Origin: Ligustrum vulgare
Lineage: Eukaryota; Streptophyta; Magnoliopsida; Lamiales; Oleaceae
Assembly: GCA_963555705.1 (NCBI GenBank)
Contig: OY743168.1
Span: 20,776,139 to 20,840,138 of the forward strand
DNA: 64,000 nucleotides
Direction of reading: 5' to 3'
Shown: one piece after another, positions 32,041 to 43,745 of the stretch
Position numbering within the stretch: position 1 is the stretch's first letter
How the letters are laid out: the number at the start of each line of letters is the position of its first letter
The notes under the pieces: generated by a model
What the model was told of the DNA's origin: nothing
Database searches by the model: none
What the model saw: only the letters and a program-made list of their open reading frames with translations
Translations under genes and position numbers: made by a program

Positions 32041-32546
32041 TCAGTTTTATCAATCTTTATTTTATTTATTTTTTTAGTATTTTTTCCTTATTTCTATGCT
32101 CATACCCCATCATTTATTATTTTTAATATCGTCAAACTTAGAAAAAATAATATATTTTTTTTATTTTCAAGGTAATCAACAAGTTTATCTATTGGCCTCT
32201 TAACATCAAAGACGACCGAACTTGTAATAGCCAATGAAATTGTCACACGCGAAGAAAAGTTAACCAAAAAATAGGTTATATTAAATTGTTACACTCAAAA
32301 TCAAATTCAGCTACATATGTGCGAGCTCTCGAATTCAAGCAAAAATTGAAGCAATGATGTTTGTTTTGATTCATCTATTTGTCTATTTGATCTCAGAAGG
32401 TCAACATATTGTCATTACCCCCGAAATAGAAGACTTCATTTTTCTAAACTTGGCGATTTCAGAGAAAATAAATTATGTATAACGAGTACAGAAAATTGAA
32501 AGAATAAGACTAGAAAAGACATGAAGATTGATAAAAAAAAAAAAAT

Positions 32547-32841
32547 GAGAGTTAATTACATGATTGGTCACTGAACTTTGTATGGAGTTTCCAGGGGATC
32601 ACTGAACTTCAAAATTTTTTCCGTTAATCATTGAACTTCAAAGATTTTCCCACTAATCACTGCAATTCAAAAGTTTTTTCATTAGTCACTGAACCTTTCA
32701 AAAGTTTCTTCATTAATCATTGAGTGATGGATGATGTGATTACATTTTGTATAGTTCGATGACTAATATGGAATCTTTTGAAATTCAATAATCTCTTATG
32801 AACTTTTTATAAAGTTCAATGATCAATCTTGTAATTAACCC
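32547..32841. mobile_element. MITE-like element with 30-bp inverted ends and internal repeats
   Basis: Left end GAGTTAATTACATGATTGGT and right end (inverted) GGGTTAATTACAAGATTGAT stay similar for over 30 bases. Internal units of the type tcactgaacttcaaaa(g/a)ttttt repeat about five times. No coding frame. Confidence 0.65.
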
Positions 32842-33893
32842 TATCAAATAGGTCTTTTATTTTACCTATTTATGTTCTTAGGCTCTTGGCTTTTTTAAAG
32901 GAAAATAGTTCCTATTTGACCAAAGAAAAGTTAAACTTGGTAAACAAGTTAAATGATACATATGTAACTTAGAATAATCTAAAAATCACGCCCAAAATCA
33001 ATCTAAATTCGATACACGAGTATTTACTTCTTCATAGAATAAATTCATTAAAACTTTTACCCCCTATTTAATAACATTAAATAATTTATTATTTAAAAAT
33101 TTACATTTAGAATACTTGGTAAACTAATTACATATACAAGTGATTTTTTTATTTTATTTTATTTTTGGCTTATTTATGTTTGTTTAAAATAGCCTAGCAT
33201 TTTTTTTTATTTCTTTAAAAATCATTTCGATTAAAAAAAATAGTTTTTCAATTGACAATTATTTAGAAAACAAGAATTTATTTTTTCTAAACTGACGACG
33301 AATCAAGAGTAGTACTTGATGTTGGAATCCTATGTTAAATATTCATGAAGTTCTTTCATTGTTTTTGTGTACTTGGTGAAATAATTAGACATAATCAATT
33401 GTTTACCTATTTTATTTATATATTTTTAGGAAGCGGATTTAGGATATTATTATTTTCAAGTTTACGTTATACAAAATTTCATTTCATGATTAGTTGTTGT
33501 TGATGTATGGTCATTTTCATTTAATTAATCGTTTAAATTTTGATTTTATTTTTTAATATTGGTATTTGATGTCCTGCTTTTGGTGCATGCTTTAGCTGGT
33601 TTTGAATCTTACAAGTCCCGTGATTCAATAGTTCTTACCTTGATTGTTCAATAATTTTGAAGTCTAATAAAAAATATATATGGTAGGAATTTCATATAGC
33701 ATTGCTACAATATCATATACATGAGTATTCATTTTTGTACTTTATGAGACTGTGGTGTAGATAAATTTTTTTTGAAGAAAATATTGAAAATTTAGTGAGG
33801 GACTAAACAGACTCTACTTCTATTTTAATTTTCGCATAAAGAATATGTAATTGAGCATTCTCTTAAAGATCCAAGAACAAAGAATATGCTGGT
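32842..33893. other. AT-rich intergenic DNA, no gene seen
   Basis: No frame or RNA gene recognised. Confidence 0.6.
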
Positions 33894-33901
33894 ATAATTG
33901 G

Positions 33902-34409
33902 CAGGGACGGAGCTAGATATTCGAGTGAGTGGGGGCCAAAATTTTCAAATGGTGTGAGGGGAGAGGTGGAGGTCTCCTCCCGAGGGTTCGGGGGCAGAGA
34001 CCCCGAAATTTTTTTGAACCAAAATGATTGAAATAACGAAGCAAATATGACAATACATCATCAATAATCAATTCTAAACTCTATTTGAGTCAATCTCATT
34101 ATTCTCAACTCTATTTGAACTCTCCTCAACAACATTTTCTTGACGATATCTTTTTATTAAATATATCTCCATAATCTATTAATCTTAAATATCAAATATG
34201 ACAATACATCATTAATAATCAATTCTAAATCATTCGTGTTGCAAATTTCCCAATTTTAATCCATTTTCTTTCAAGAAACAGGGAGATCAATTTTTATTTT
34301 TTTTTGCCTAATCGCTCCCAAGAGGCCCAAACAGAAAACTGGACTCAAATTTTTTCAGATCCCAGTGAGGGTCATGGCCCACACTGGGCCTAAAGAAGAT
34401 CCGTCCCTG
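33902..34409. mobile_element. Non-autonomous hAT element (508 bp)
   Basis: Ends CAGGGACGGAGCTAG and (inverted) CAGGGACGGATCTTC share 10 bases. The 8-bp ATAATTGG is perfect on both sides (33894-33901, 34410-34417). G-rich left end, AT-rich middle, no transposase. Confidence 0.9.
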
Positions 34410-34417
34410 ATAATTGG

Positions 34418-35132
34418 CATGTTCACTTCTTTGTTTTGATAATAACTAATTGAATTAGTTATGTTACTTTTTAAATTTTAATAATTATTGTAATAGATAT
34501 TTACGCTGTTTGTATTTGTGTTGATTATGCACAAGTATTAAAATTTTACGAATATTTATCGAAATCGATATTACGAATAACAACTTTCTTACATCGCACA
34601 TGTGAAATACTAGTACATTTACTATTAGGGTAACCAACAAGTTGACATGCACATAATTTTCCATTTAAATGCAATTGCCATTTCCGGAATTAAAAAAAAA
34701 AAACTAAAATAAATAAAAATTCAAGTAGATTAATTGTTTTATTTAAATCCATGTTGATTGATACAATTGCAATTTGAATCTCTTTAAATTTATCTACATT
34801 AATATCGTATTTAATTCCATGTAAATAATATTGAAATTATAAAATCAATAATCTTTATAGCAGCTTTCGTGCATCGCACGAGGGAAATACTAATCTCTAT
34901 AATTGAAGTATAATCAAATCTCGTGTAGTGAAGGCAACGAGACGGGTTCGGGTCGAGTACCTCGACCGTGCCCCACTCCGCGAGTATTTTTCTTCCAAAC
35001 CCGCTATCCGCCTTGCGAATTTCGGGACGGGTCAAGGCAAGTAAACATCGTCCCCCTGTTTAATTTTTTTATTTTTTTAGTATTTTTTAATTTTTTCCTT
35101 ATTTATTTTAATTAAGTTATTTATTCAGGCAC
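34418..35132. other. AT-rich DNA ending in a GGGTCGGG-type repeat
   Basis: From about 34935 the sequence is GC-rich (cgggttcgggtcgagtacctc, gaatttcgggacgggtcaag). The same kind of sequence resumes at 38250, on the other side of the Gypsy element, so the Gypsy element landed in this repeat. Confidence 0.5.
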
Positions 35133-35858
35133 TGATGTGATCCAGAACACCGATAATACGAATCATAGCAGACTTGACGGGAAAATTTAAATATTCAAGC
35201 CAAAAAAAGAATTCAGCAGGTTCGACGAGCTTTGAAGATCAAACCATGTCGAAAAGAACCACAAAATTAAGCAGAGTGCATTTTATGGCCGTAACCGTTG
35301 GAGTTACGGCCGTAACACAACTATAGCAATTTTTGGGCAGAACGTGACTCACGGCCGTAACTGCGGTATTTACGGCCGTAATTGAGGAGCGAATCAAATT
35401 CCACAGGATCTTGATTATTTTATTTCCTTTTTCCAATTTTAGTTATTTTAGTTTAATTAGGATTCTATTTTGAATCAATTAGTGGCTAGGGTTTTTGTTT
35501 GCTTATTTATACGTTTTTTCCATTCATTGTAATTCAGATTTGACTTTGATATAAACAGTTTATTGAGTGATTCAATAAAATTATAGGTGGATTCCTATAT
35601 TTTTCGAGCTTATCAAGAATATTTTTTGTGGCGTTCAAATATCGAACTTATCAAATATTTGCTAGAATATTTGTGGCACTCAAAACCAGAAACTCATCAA
35701 GGAGATTGGGCAAATCCTTGTAGCGTTTCGAAAGTCGTGGTTCTTTATTCCGCATCGTCGAGCCATCGCGTCGTGAATATCGGGTCATGATTCATCCGTC
35801 CAATCACAACCTGAGTTCGGAACTTTCCGGCGTTTCTTCCGCGCTTTGAATCTCATCA
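35133..35858 (+). repeat. 5' LTR of the small Gypsy element
   Basis: 726 bp; contains four GGCCGTAA/TTACGGCC units at 35288-35382. It is shorter than the 3' LTR mainly because the latter has an extra ACGACCGTAA-type unit. Confidence 0.9.
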
Positions 35859-36317
35859 TTTGGTATCAGAGCTGGACTCTGAATTCAGGTTTTTATTCTA
35901 TCCAGTTTAATTTTTATGTTTATCATCGAGTCTGCCATAAGAATTATCCATATCTTGTTGATGAATCTTTCTTTTCTTGAGTGTTCTTCGCGCTAGTAAA
36001 TTTTTTCCAGTTTTGATCCATACAAAAATCCAACAAAATTTAAAAGTGTTTATTTTATTCAATTCTTATCCAATCCTGTGCAGTTTGTTTTGTTGCGTTC
36101 GTGTCGAATTTTCGGATTTATATAAAAAAAATTATTTTTTTATTTTCCGAAAATTCATCCATTGTTAAAAAAAAGTCAATTCCAAAATTCAAGAACCACT
36201 TTCTTGATTTCTTTAAAATTCTTGATATTCATTTCCTTCCAAGTCAATAAAAGTCGTTCTTGCTATTTGATGTCTAAATCCTCTTCATTCTTGAATTTTT
36301 TTAACGCTACATAAGGA

Positions 36318-36749
36318 ATGGATTATGATCCGAGCTTTTTATTTCAAATTAGATGTTATGGGGATCATAAGGGGTGCAGTTTGGCGATTGATGGAAAGTG
36401 CTTTACTAATTTCGTTAGTAGTACCGTGGTTGAAAAATTAGGATTGCCCCTAGAACCACACTATAAACCTTATAGGATGACGTGGATAAGGGAGTTTGAG
36501 AATTTTAAAGTAACCAAACAAGTTCTAGTGCCTATCACCCAGGGAAGGTATAGTGAGGATGTTTGGTGTGATGTAGTGCCATTAAATCTTATCATATTTT
36601 ATTGGAAAAACCATGGAGACGTAGGAGGGAGACTGTTTTATGATAAGAATATGCACATATACCAATTCCTTAAGAAAGAGAAAACATGGGTACTATATGG
36701 GTTGACATTAGAAGAAGCACTAAAAGATTCATGGAGGGTAAGGAAGTAG
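36318..36749 (+). pseudogene. Gypsy protease domain
   Basis: This 143-codon frame starts MDYDPSFLFQIRCYGDHKGC and has LAIDGKCFTNFVSSTVVEKLGLP at the active-site block, then TKQVLVPITQGRYSEDVWCDVVP and WVLYGLTLEEALKDSW. These align with the protease block of plant Gypsy polyproteins, where IDGGSCTN is usual; here the block reads IDGKCFTN. The following frame (36813-37208) is an acidic, Glu-rich linker. Nothing of RT follows; the 3' LTR begins 285 bp later. Confidence 0.8.
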
Positions 36750-36812
36750 AGTGAAAAGTGGTGTAATAGGAGGAATCGTGGGGATAAGGATATTGATAAG
36801 AAGGAGGGAGAG

Positions 36813-37208
36813 TTGAAATTAAAAACAAATAAACAAACTCCAAAATTTGATGAGGAGAAGGTGGAGTTGGGTAGCGAAAAAATGATTAAGAATGAAATTG
36901 TTGATAATGAGGGGAATGAATTAGAAGTTGGGGTAGAAGTTCAAAATTTGGGTTTTGAATTGGTAGATCCGTATTTGGATAGTGATGAGGTAGTGTGTGA
37001 ACATGGTGATACGAATGTGGAGGTAGAAGATGTGGTTGAGTTTGAAAGAAAAAAAATTGAAGAGCTGGATGAGCTAGAAAATCTTGAGTTAGATGAAGTA
37101 ACCGAGCTTGAGAGAAAAGAGATAGAGGGGGCGAGCAAGAAGTTGCAAAAGGAGAACGAGGTGAAGAGAAGGGCCTCGTGGTTCTTAAAGAAGAATTGGA
37201 GATGGTGA
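36813..37208 (+). pseudogene. Acidic Glu/Lys-rich linker downstream of the Gypsy protease
   Basis: 131 codons dominated by Glu, Val, Asp and Lys (EVEDVVEFERKKIEELDELE), a predicted coiled coil. This kind of variable tail follows the protease in related elements. It is cut off from the protease frame by a stop at 36747-36749. Confidence 0.5.
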
Positions 37209-37493
37209 TTAATCATGTATACAAGAATCCATACCTTTATCTCATGAAAATAACATTCCCCTCCCCGTTCTATTTAATTCTTTCTTGCGGTTAATGGTAC
37301 GTGAAAATTTGGGCAACACCACCAATGTCCAGAGGTGTTTCAACTTCAAGCCATTCACGTGACTCCCATTGCGGAATATTTTTTGTTGATCATGTGCAAT
37401 GGCAGGAGAAATTTTCCATTTGGTCCAGGGGGAGCAGTTACATTCATGAACAAAGCTATGATTCAGGACGAATCATCTTAAAGAAGGAGGGTA

Positions 37494-38249
37494 TGATGTG
37501 ATCCAGAACCCCGATAATACGAATCATAGCAGGCTTGACGGGAAAATTTAAATATTCAAGCTAAAACAAGAATTCAGTAGGTTCGACGAGCTTTGAAGAT
37601 CAAACCATGTCGAAAAGAACCAGAAAGTAAAGCAGAGTGCCTTTTATGGCCGTAACCGTTGGAATTACGGCCGTAACACAGCTATCGCAATTTTTGGGCA
37701 GAACGTGACTCACGACCGTAATCAAATTCGTCACGACCGTAACTGCGGTATTTACGGTCTTAATTGAGGAGCGAATCAAATTCCGCAGGATCTTGATTAT
37801 TTTATTTCCTTTTTCCAATTTTAGTTATTTTAGCTATTTTAGTTTAATTAGGATTCTATTTTAAGTCAATTAGTGGCTAGGGTTTTTGTTTGCTTATTTA
37901 TACGCTTTTTCCATTCATTGTAATTCAGATTTGATTTTGATATAAACAGTTTATTGAGTGATTCAATAAAATTATAGGTGGATTCCTATATTTTTCGAAC
38001 TTATCAAGAATATTTCTCGTGGCGTTCAAATATCGAACTTATTAAATATTTGCTAGAATATTTGTGGCGTTCAAAATCAGAAACTCATCAAGGAGATTGG
38101 ACAAATCTTTGTGGCGTTTCGAAAGTCGTGGTTCTTTATTCCGCATCTTTAAGCCATTGCGTCGTGAATATCAGGTCATGATTCATCCGTCCAATCATAA
38201 CCTGAGTTCGGAACTTTCCGGCGTTTCTTCTGCGTTTCGAATCTCATCA
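37494..38249 (+). repeat. 3' LTR of the small Gypsy element
   Basis: 756 bp, near-identical to 35133-35858 apart from scattered substitutions and an inserted stretch near 37715-37745 that adds another copy of the CCGTAA unit. Confidence 0.9.
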
Positions 38250-38471
38250 AGCACGGGTTTGGGTCTGGGCGGCCAAACCAGCCCCACCAACCTGCGGGAC
38301 AGATTTTTTTGCCCTCTCTAACCTCTGTTTAAAAATACATTTTGAAAAAAAAAAAAATCAAGAAATATTGGATTGAAAAGATAATTAAAAATTAAACATT
38401 CATTAAAAACAAAATTTATTATTTCTAAACATAAGCAATTGGTTTTCCATGTTACGCTCTCTAGTAATTAT

Positions 38472-38618
38472 AGGAAAATATTATTTATGGACATTTTTAG
38501 GGGACATTATAATATACCACACATTTATTGGTTGATGAAAAAATAAGTGATGTGAAAATTATTTTCATCGACCAATCAATGTATGTCACATCAAAATGTC
38601 CATAAATAATGTTTACCT
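38472..38618. mobile_element. Fold-back MITE 1
   Basis: The left arm (tattatttatggacattttt, then acatttattggttgatgaaaa) and the right arm (ttttcatcgaccaatcaatgt, then aaaatgtccataaataatgtt) are reverse complements over nearly their whole length, so the element can form one long hairpin. No coding capacity. Confidence 0.8.
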
Positions 38619-38669
38619 AAAATTATTGTACGCTCTTTGCAACGTCTAAGCAAATAATTCTTGGGCGAT

Positions 38670-38825
38670 GTTAATACTTAATAATGGATATTTTTAAGTG
38701 ACATTGTGATGTAGTACACATTTATTGGGTAACGAAAATGTAAGTGATGAATATTTATATTCATTACTCAATAAATGTATGCGACATCAAAATGTCACTT
38801 AAAATGTTCATTATTAATGTCTTCC
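38670..38825. mobile_element. Fold-back MITE 2, same family
   Basis: Arms acttaataatggatattttt and aaaatgttcattattaatgt pair, as do cacatttattgggtaacgaa and ttcattactcaataaatgt. The sequence is related to the element at 38472-38618, and both end before CCTAAAATTA. Confidence 0.75.
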
Positions 38826-39887
38826 TAAAATTACTTTAGTCTAGGCAACTCTGTCACGTCAAGATGAAATCTAGAGAGAAGGATATCAATTTTTTAGGGC
38901 ATGTTTGGTAACAAATATTAATCAAAATTAAATGGTACCAATTATTCTTTAATATGTGACACCAATTTTACATATCAAATATGCTATTCAATTTCTATGT
39001 ATGTGTGTGGATCAGCAACATTCCTCAAACTACATGAAGTCAAGTCCTCATATACATTCAGGGAAAAAAATAAAAAATAAAAATAAATTACTAATTCATT
39101 TTTGACACAAAAAATCAAATTTCTTAAAGAAGAAAACGTATAACAATCATTTGTCGATTTTCAAATTATGTTCTATCTAGATTACGTGCCATTAGATTAA
39201 CAACGTTCCTTAAACTATTCAAATTCAAGTCAGTTCATAATCAGATACAAAATTGAGTATAATTAAAGCGGGCTATGTAGATTCAATTTTAACTCATAAC
39301 TTACCCATATAATGAAATACATACAATTAAAGAAGAGACACATAATTAAATATAAATACAATAAAAAAAGAGTGACACAACAATAATTTATCGACTTTAA
39401 AGTTAGTTCATTGCGAAATTACGTGAAAAATATGCCAAATTATCGTATGTATATATACACACAATTAAATAGATGAATTAACTTTCCCTAGGTAAGCTCA
39501 AGCCTAGGTGAAGGTGTGGGCTACACTACACCCAAAAAAGAACAAGAAATTTCACACTTCTCTCTCTAACACGGTTCATACCCTGTTCATTCGTTCATTC
39601 ACATCTCTTCTTGCTTTTTCAGTTTCCTGTTTTCTTCACATTCCATCTCTACAGATCTTCTGTTTGTTGTGATTCCTAGCTATCCACTAAAAACATGTCA
39701 TTGTGTTTTCTCAATTTTTCTGGTGACCTATAAATCATAGGTACATAAAGTGTAAATTATAGCAGGCAAGAGACATGTAAGATGGATTTTCCGGCTGTTT
39801 ATCAGCATTTCTGGCCATAGTTTAACAAACCCAGAATTTGCATATTCGTTTTACAGAGATATAGAATCCTCATTCCCTCGAAAGAAA
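38826..39887 (+). promoter_or_regulatory. Upstream region and probable 5' UTR of the PIP5K gene
   Basis: AT-rich to about 39530, then C/T-rich leader (cacacttctctctctaacac, cgttcattcacatctcttct) up to the ATG at 39888. A leader intron is possible (tttttcagtttcctg near 39620) but not proven. Confidence 0.4.
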
Positions 39888-42800
39888 ATGACCGAGACGT
39901 TATTATACATAAAGCCCACTTTGCTTGAAGAAAATGACAAGAAAAATTCGGAGCTAGCAAAGCACGAGGAAAGAAAATCGGAGAGAGAAACAGAAAAATG
40001 CATAGATTTCATCCCCAATACTACAACCACCACTACGCCCAAATCAGTTATCATTATTCCAAGAAGCAAACCCCAAGTCACTACCCGAAGGGTCACCCCT
40101 GATACCACCAGCACAACATCTGGAAGTAATTTATCTCCAACTTGTAGAATAGCGAAAAGTATAATCGAAAAGCGCATCCAGAACGGCGATCTGTATATTG
40201 GAGTTTTGGTTAACAGTGTGCCACACGGACCCGGGAAGTACTTATGGAAGGACGGATGCATGTATGAGGGGGAGTGGAAAAGGGGTAAGGCATCCGGGAA
40301 GGGTAAGTTTTCCTGGCCATCGGGGGCAACCTTTGAAGGCGAATTCAAGTCGGGCCGGATGGAGGGGTCGGGCACTTATGTAGGATCCGATGGAGATATG
40401 TATAAAGGGTCGTGGTCTGCGGATCGGAAGCATGGGTACGGAGTGAAGCATTACAGAAATGGGGATTACTACGAGGGGCAGTGGAAGAAGAACTTACAAG
40501 ATGGGCAAGGGAGGTATCTGTGGAAGAATGGGAACGAGTATAAAGGGGAGTGGAAGAGTGGAATGATTCATGGGAGGGGTGTTTTGGTTTGGAACAATGG
40601 GAATAGGTTTGATGGGAATTGGGATAGTGGGATTCCAAAGGGCCATGGAGTTTTCACATGGCCTGATGGGAGTTGCTACATTGGCAGCTGGTCTAAAGAC
40701 TCAAGTAAAAACAGCAATGGTAATCAAGTCTTAAATGGTACTTTTTATCCTGCGCACAACAAAAATGGGAATGAGGACGGGTTTAAAGAGTATTTTAATC
40801 AATTGTCGCCATTGATGGTAGTGGGGGACCAGACTATGAATGTAGTAATAGGGGTTGCTGGGAAGAAGAGGTCGTCCGTGGATGGAGGATTAATGGAGAA
40901 GAGTTTTCCGAGGATATGTATTTGGGATTCAGATGGCGAGGATGGGGACATTACGTGTGATATTATCCACAATGTGGAGGCTTCAATGTTATATAGGGAT
41001 GGGTTTGGATTGGATTGTGATGGGATTTGGAAGCTTAGGAGGAATCCCTTTTGTTTTAGTGGGGAAGTGAAGAAGCCAGGGAAAATGATATCTCGAGGAC
41101 ATAAAAATTATGAACTGATGCTCAATCTCCAAGTGGGTATTAGGTAAGATAAATTAAATGTTTATTAGAATGGTTACCTGTGATTAGTTTTTGCAGATAT
41201 CTGAGGTTCAATGTTTTGTTCTAGTTTGATTCTTATATAGTTGGTGATTATTTTGCTTTTAGGTATTCAATAGGGAAGCATGCTTCTACATCTCGGGATC
41301 TTAAGCCAGGCGATTTTGATCCTAATGAGAAGTTTTGGACTAGGTTTCCTCGAGAAGGATCAAAGATGACTCCACCCCACCAGTCTGTGGAGTTCCGGTG
41401 GAAGGATTATTGTCCTGTTGTCTTTAGGTATTGCTACTCTCTCTTTCTTTGGTAATTGGATATGTATGAAAATTCTAATTTTCAATATTCGACTGTATAG
41501 ATGCATATTGGTGAAAATGACTTGGTTAATAGGAATTATATTACAGTTTGGGCTATAGTATTGATTCCTTATTGGTTTGGAATTCTAAATGATGCTTTAA
41601 TAATTGGGTTATCAGGCATTTGAGGGAACTATTTCAAGTAGATCCTGCGGAATATATGCTGGCTATTTGTGGAAATGATGCTCTGAGAGAGTTTTCATCT
41701 CCTGGGAAGAGTGGAAGCTTCTTTTACTTAACACAGGATGACCGATTTATGATTAAAACAGTAAAGAAATCTGAAGTAAAGGTTAGTTGACTTGTTAAAT
41801 TTACAGAATTGTGATTAAGGATAATGACAACAATAGTATCAATCAAAATGTTAGTTTTGTACCTTCTTCGAAGTGAGCTTTCTTGTCGAATCTAGAATTT
41901 AAGTTGGACCGAACTACGAACGGTGGACAATTATGTTTGCAAATTGAAATGTGGTGATTTGTTTCTCCAGGTGCTTATTAAGATGCTTCATAGTTACTAT
42001 CAGCATGTCTATCGTTATGAAAATTCCCTCGTCACCAAGTTTTATGGTGTGCATTGTGTCAAACCAGTGGGTGGTGTCAAGGTATGTTGGCGGTGTTCAA
42101 AAATTCAATTCTAAAATTGTGGTACAACTGCCTGCCATGTAACTAATATCTTGTTACCTTATTGAAAATCAGACGAGGTTCATTGTGATGGGAAATTTGT
42201 TCTGCTCAGAATATCGAATCCATAGAAGGTTTGATTTAAAAGGGTCATCTCATGGCCGCACAACTGATAAGCCCGAGGGAGAGATTGACGAAACTACAAC
42301 TCTTAAGGACCTTGATCTCAACTTTGTGTTTCGAGTCCAAAGAAATTGGTACCAAGAATTAATCAAGTTAGTATGGACTTTCTTCTTGTCTCTATGCATA
42401 TTCTGTTTTAGCATCCGGTCATCTTGTTTACACGGTAAATTGTCTTAACAGACAAGTTGATAGAGATTGTGAGTTTCTAGAGGCAGAAAAAATCATGGAT
42501 TACAGTCTCTTAGTTGGCCTTCATTTTCGTGATGACAGCACTCGGGACAAAATGGGTTTATCTCCATTTGTAATGCGTACCGGTAATTTATCGTGTAATC
42601 AAAAACAATTTCCTATGTGGTAGATTAATTTGTGTGTAGGAAGAATATCAAGTGAATCTAATTACTGTTCAGGAAAAAGAGATTCGTATCAAAATGAGAA
42701 GTTCATGCGTGGCTGTCGTTTCCTTGAAGCAGAACTACAGGACATGGATCGTATTCTAGCTGGGCGGTATGTATCTTCATTTATTTGTTCTGTTTCTTTG

Positions 42801-43745
42801 GGCTATCTAGTAATGGATTTTATTGGAAATTATAGTCATAAACTAGAGATACTGATCAAAAATCTTTATGATCTGATGCCTGTTTCATCATTAAAGCCCA
42901 ATTATATTCTTCTAATAAACAAATGAAAAATTTCATGGTTGTTAGAACCTTTGTTTTCTGATTCAGTGGGCCTCAAATCAATTATTGTTCTTCTATTGAA
43001 TCAATGTGGTGGTTGAAGCAATTGGAAGAGAGCCTATAGATACTGGAACATTGTTGAGTTGTTTATTTATGACAGTTGTCTGTGGGACAAGATTGGAGAG
43101 TGGTTTTATGTGTTACCTTTCTGGATTCAGCAAGCTTCACTTTTATCATTGTAGTATCTATTGTTTATCAAACGCTCGAAAAAGTTCTAATGTATCAGAT
43201 TTAAAATTTGTAGTTCTGAAAACTAGTGATTGCATTGTTTTGAATTAGTTATCATCAGGGGTTGAAGCTATTTCCACATTTCTGGATTTAAGAAAATGAG
43301 ATTGAATATTGAGTTTCAAACTTAGGTGTCTTTCTGTCACATAATACTCAAAACTAGATCAACCTTTATATACATATGATTTCATTATTGTAGTATTTAT
43401 TTGTCAAGTATTGTTTGGATGAGTTCCACTGAGTTTGGTTTCAGGAAACCACTAATCAGATTGGGGGCCAACATGCCTGCACGAGCAGAGCGAGTGGCTC
43501 GAAGGAGTGACTTTGATCAGTATGGGATTAGCAATTCGACCGCTTCCCGCAGGGGTGAAATCTATGAAGTAGTCCTCTACTTTGGGATAATTGACATTTT
43601 GCAAGACTATGATATCAGCAAGAAAATCGAGCGTGCCTATAAATCTTTGCAGGTTGACCCAAGCTCAATATCAGCAGTAGATCCAAAGCTATATTCCAAG
43701 AGGTTTAGAGATTTTGTAGGCAGAATCTTTGTAGCGGAAAGGTGA
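39888..43745 (+). CDS. PIP5K: Phosphatidylinositol 4-phosphate 5-kinase with N-terminal MORN repeats
   Basis: Eight exons join in phase to 805 codons: 39888-41143, 41263-41427, 41616-41781, 41971-42081, 42173-42366, 42452-42582, 42673-42766, 43445-43745 (TGA). All introns are GT-AG. The enzyme phosphorylates PI4P to PI(4,5)P2 at the plasma membrane, which controls vesicle traffic, the actin cytoskeleton and tip growth in plants. Residues 1-100 are variable with a Thr tract. About 102-270 hold eight MORN repeats ([20 protein letters not shown] and similar), usual in plant B-type PIP5Ks. The dimerisation/kinase part follows from [14 protein letters not shown], with [10 protein letters not shown] (ATP-binding lysine region), [38 protein letters not shown] and [13 protein letters not shown]. 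Every catalytic block is present and no stop or shift was seen, so the gene looks functional. Numbering within the family is not assigned. Confidence 0.96.

Larger units (their letters stand above)
35133..38249 (+). mobile_element. Non-autonomous Gypsy element (3.1 kb) carrying only a protease domain
   Basis: LTRs 35133-35858 (726 bp) and 37494-38249 (756 bp) start TGATGTGATCC and end CTCATCA. The flanks GGCAC (35128-35132) and AGCAC (38250-38254) match at four of five positions. A tRNA-Met primer site TTTGGTATCAGAGCTGG follows the 5' LTR at 35859, and a purine tract AAGAAGGAGGG precedes the 3' LTR. The 1.6-kb interior has no gag knuckle, RT, RNase H or integrase. Confidence 0.92.

Noticed and set aside
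39851..40638. Minus-strand ORFs opposite PIP5K exon 1
   Set aside because: They are antisense shadows of the MORN-repeat exon.
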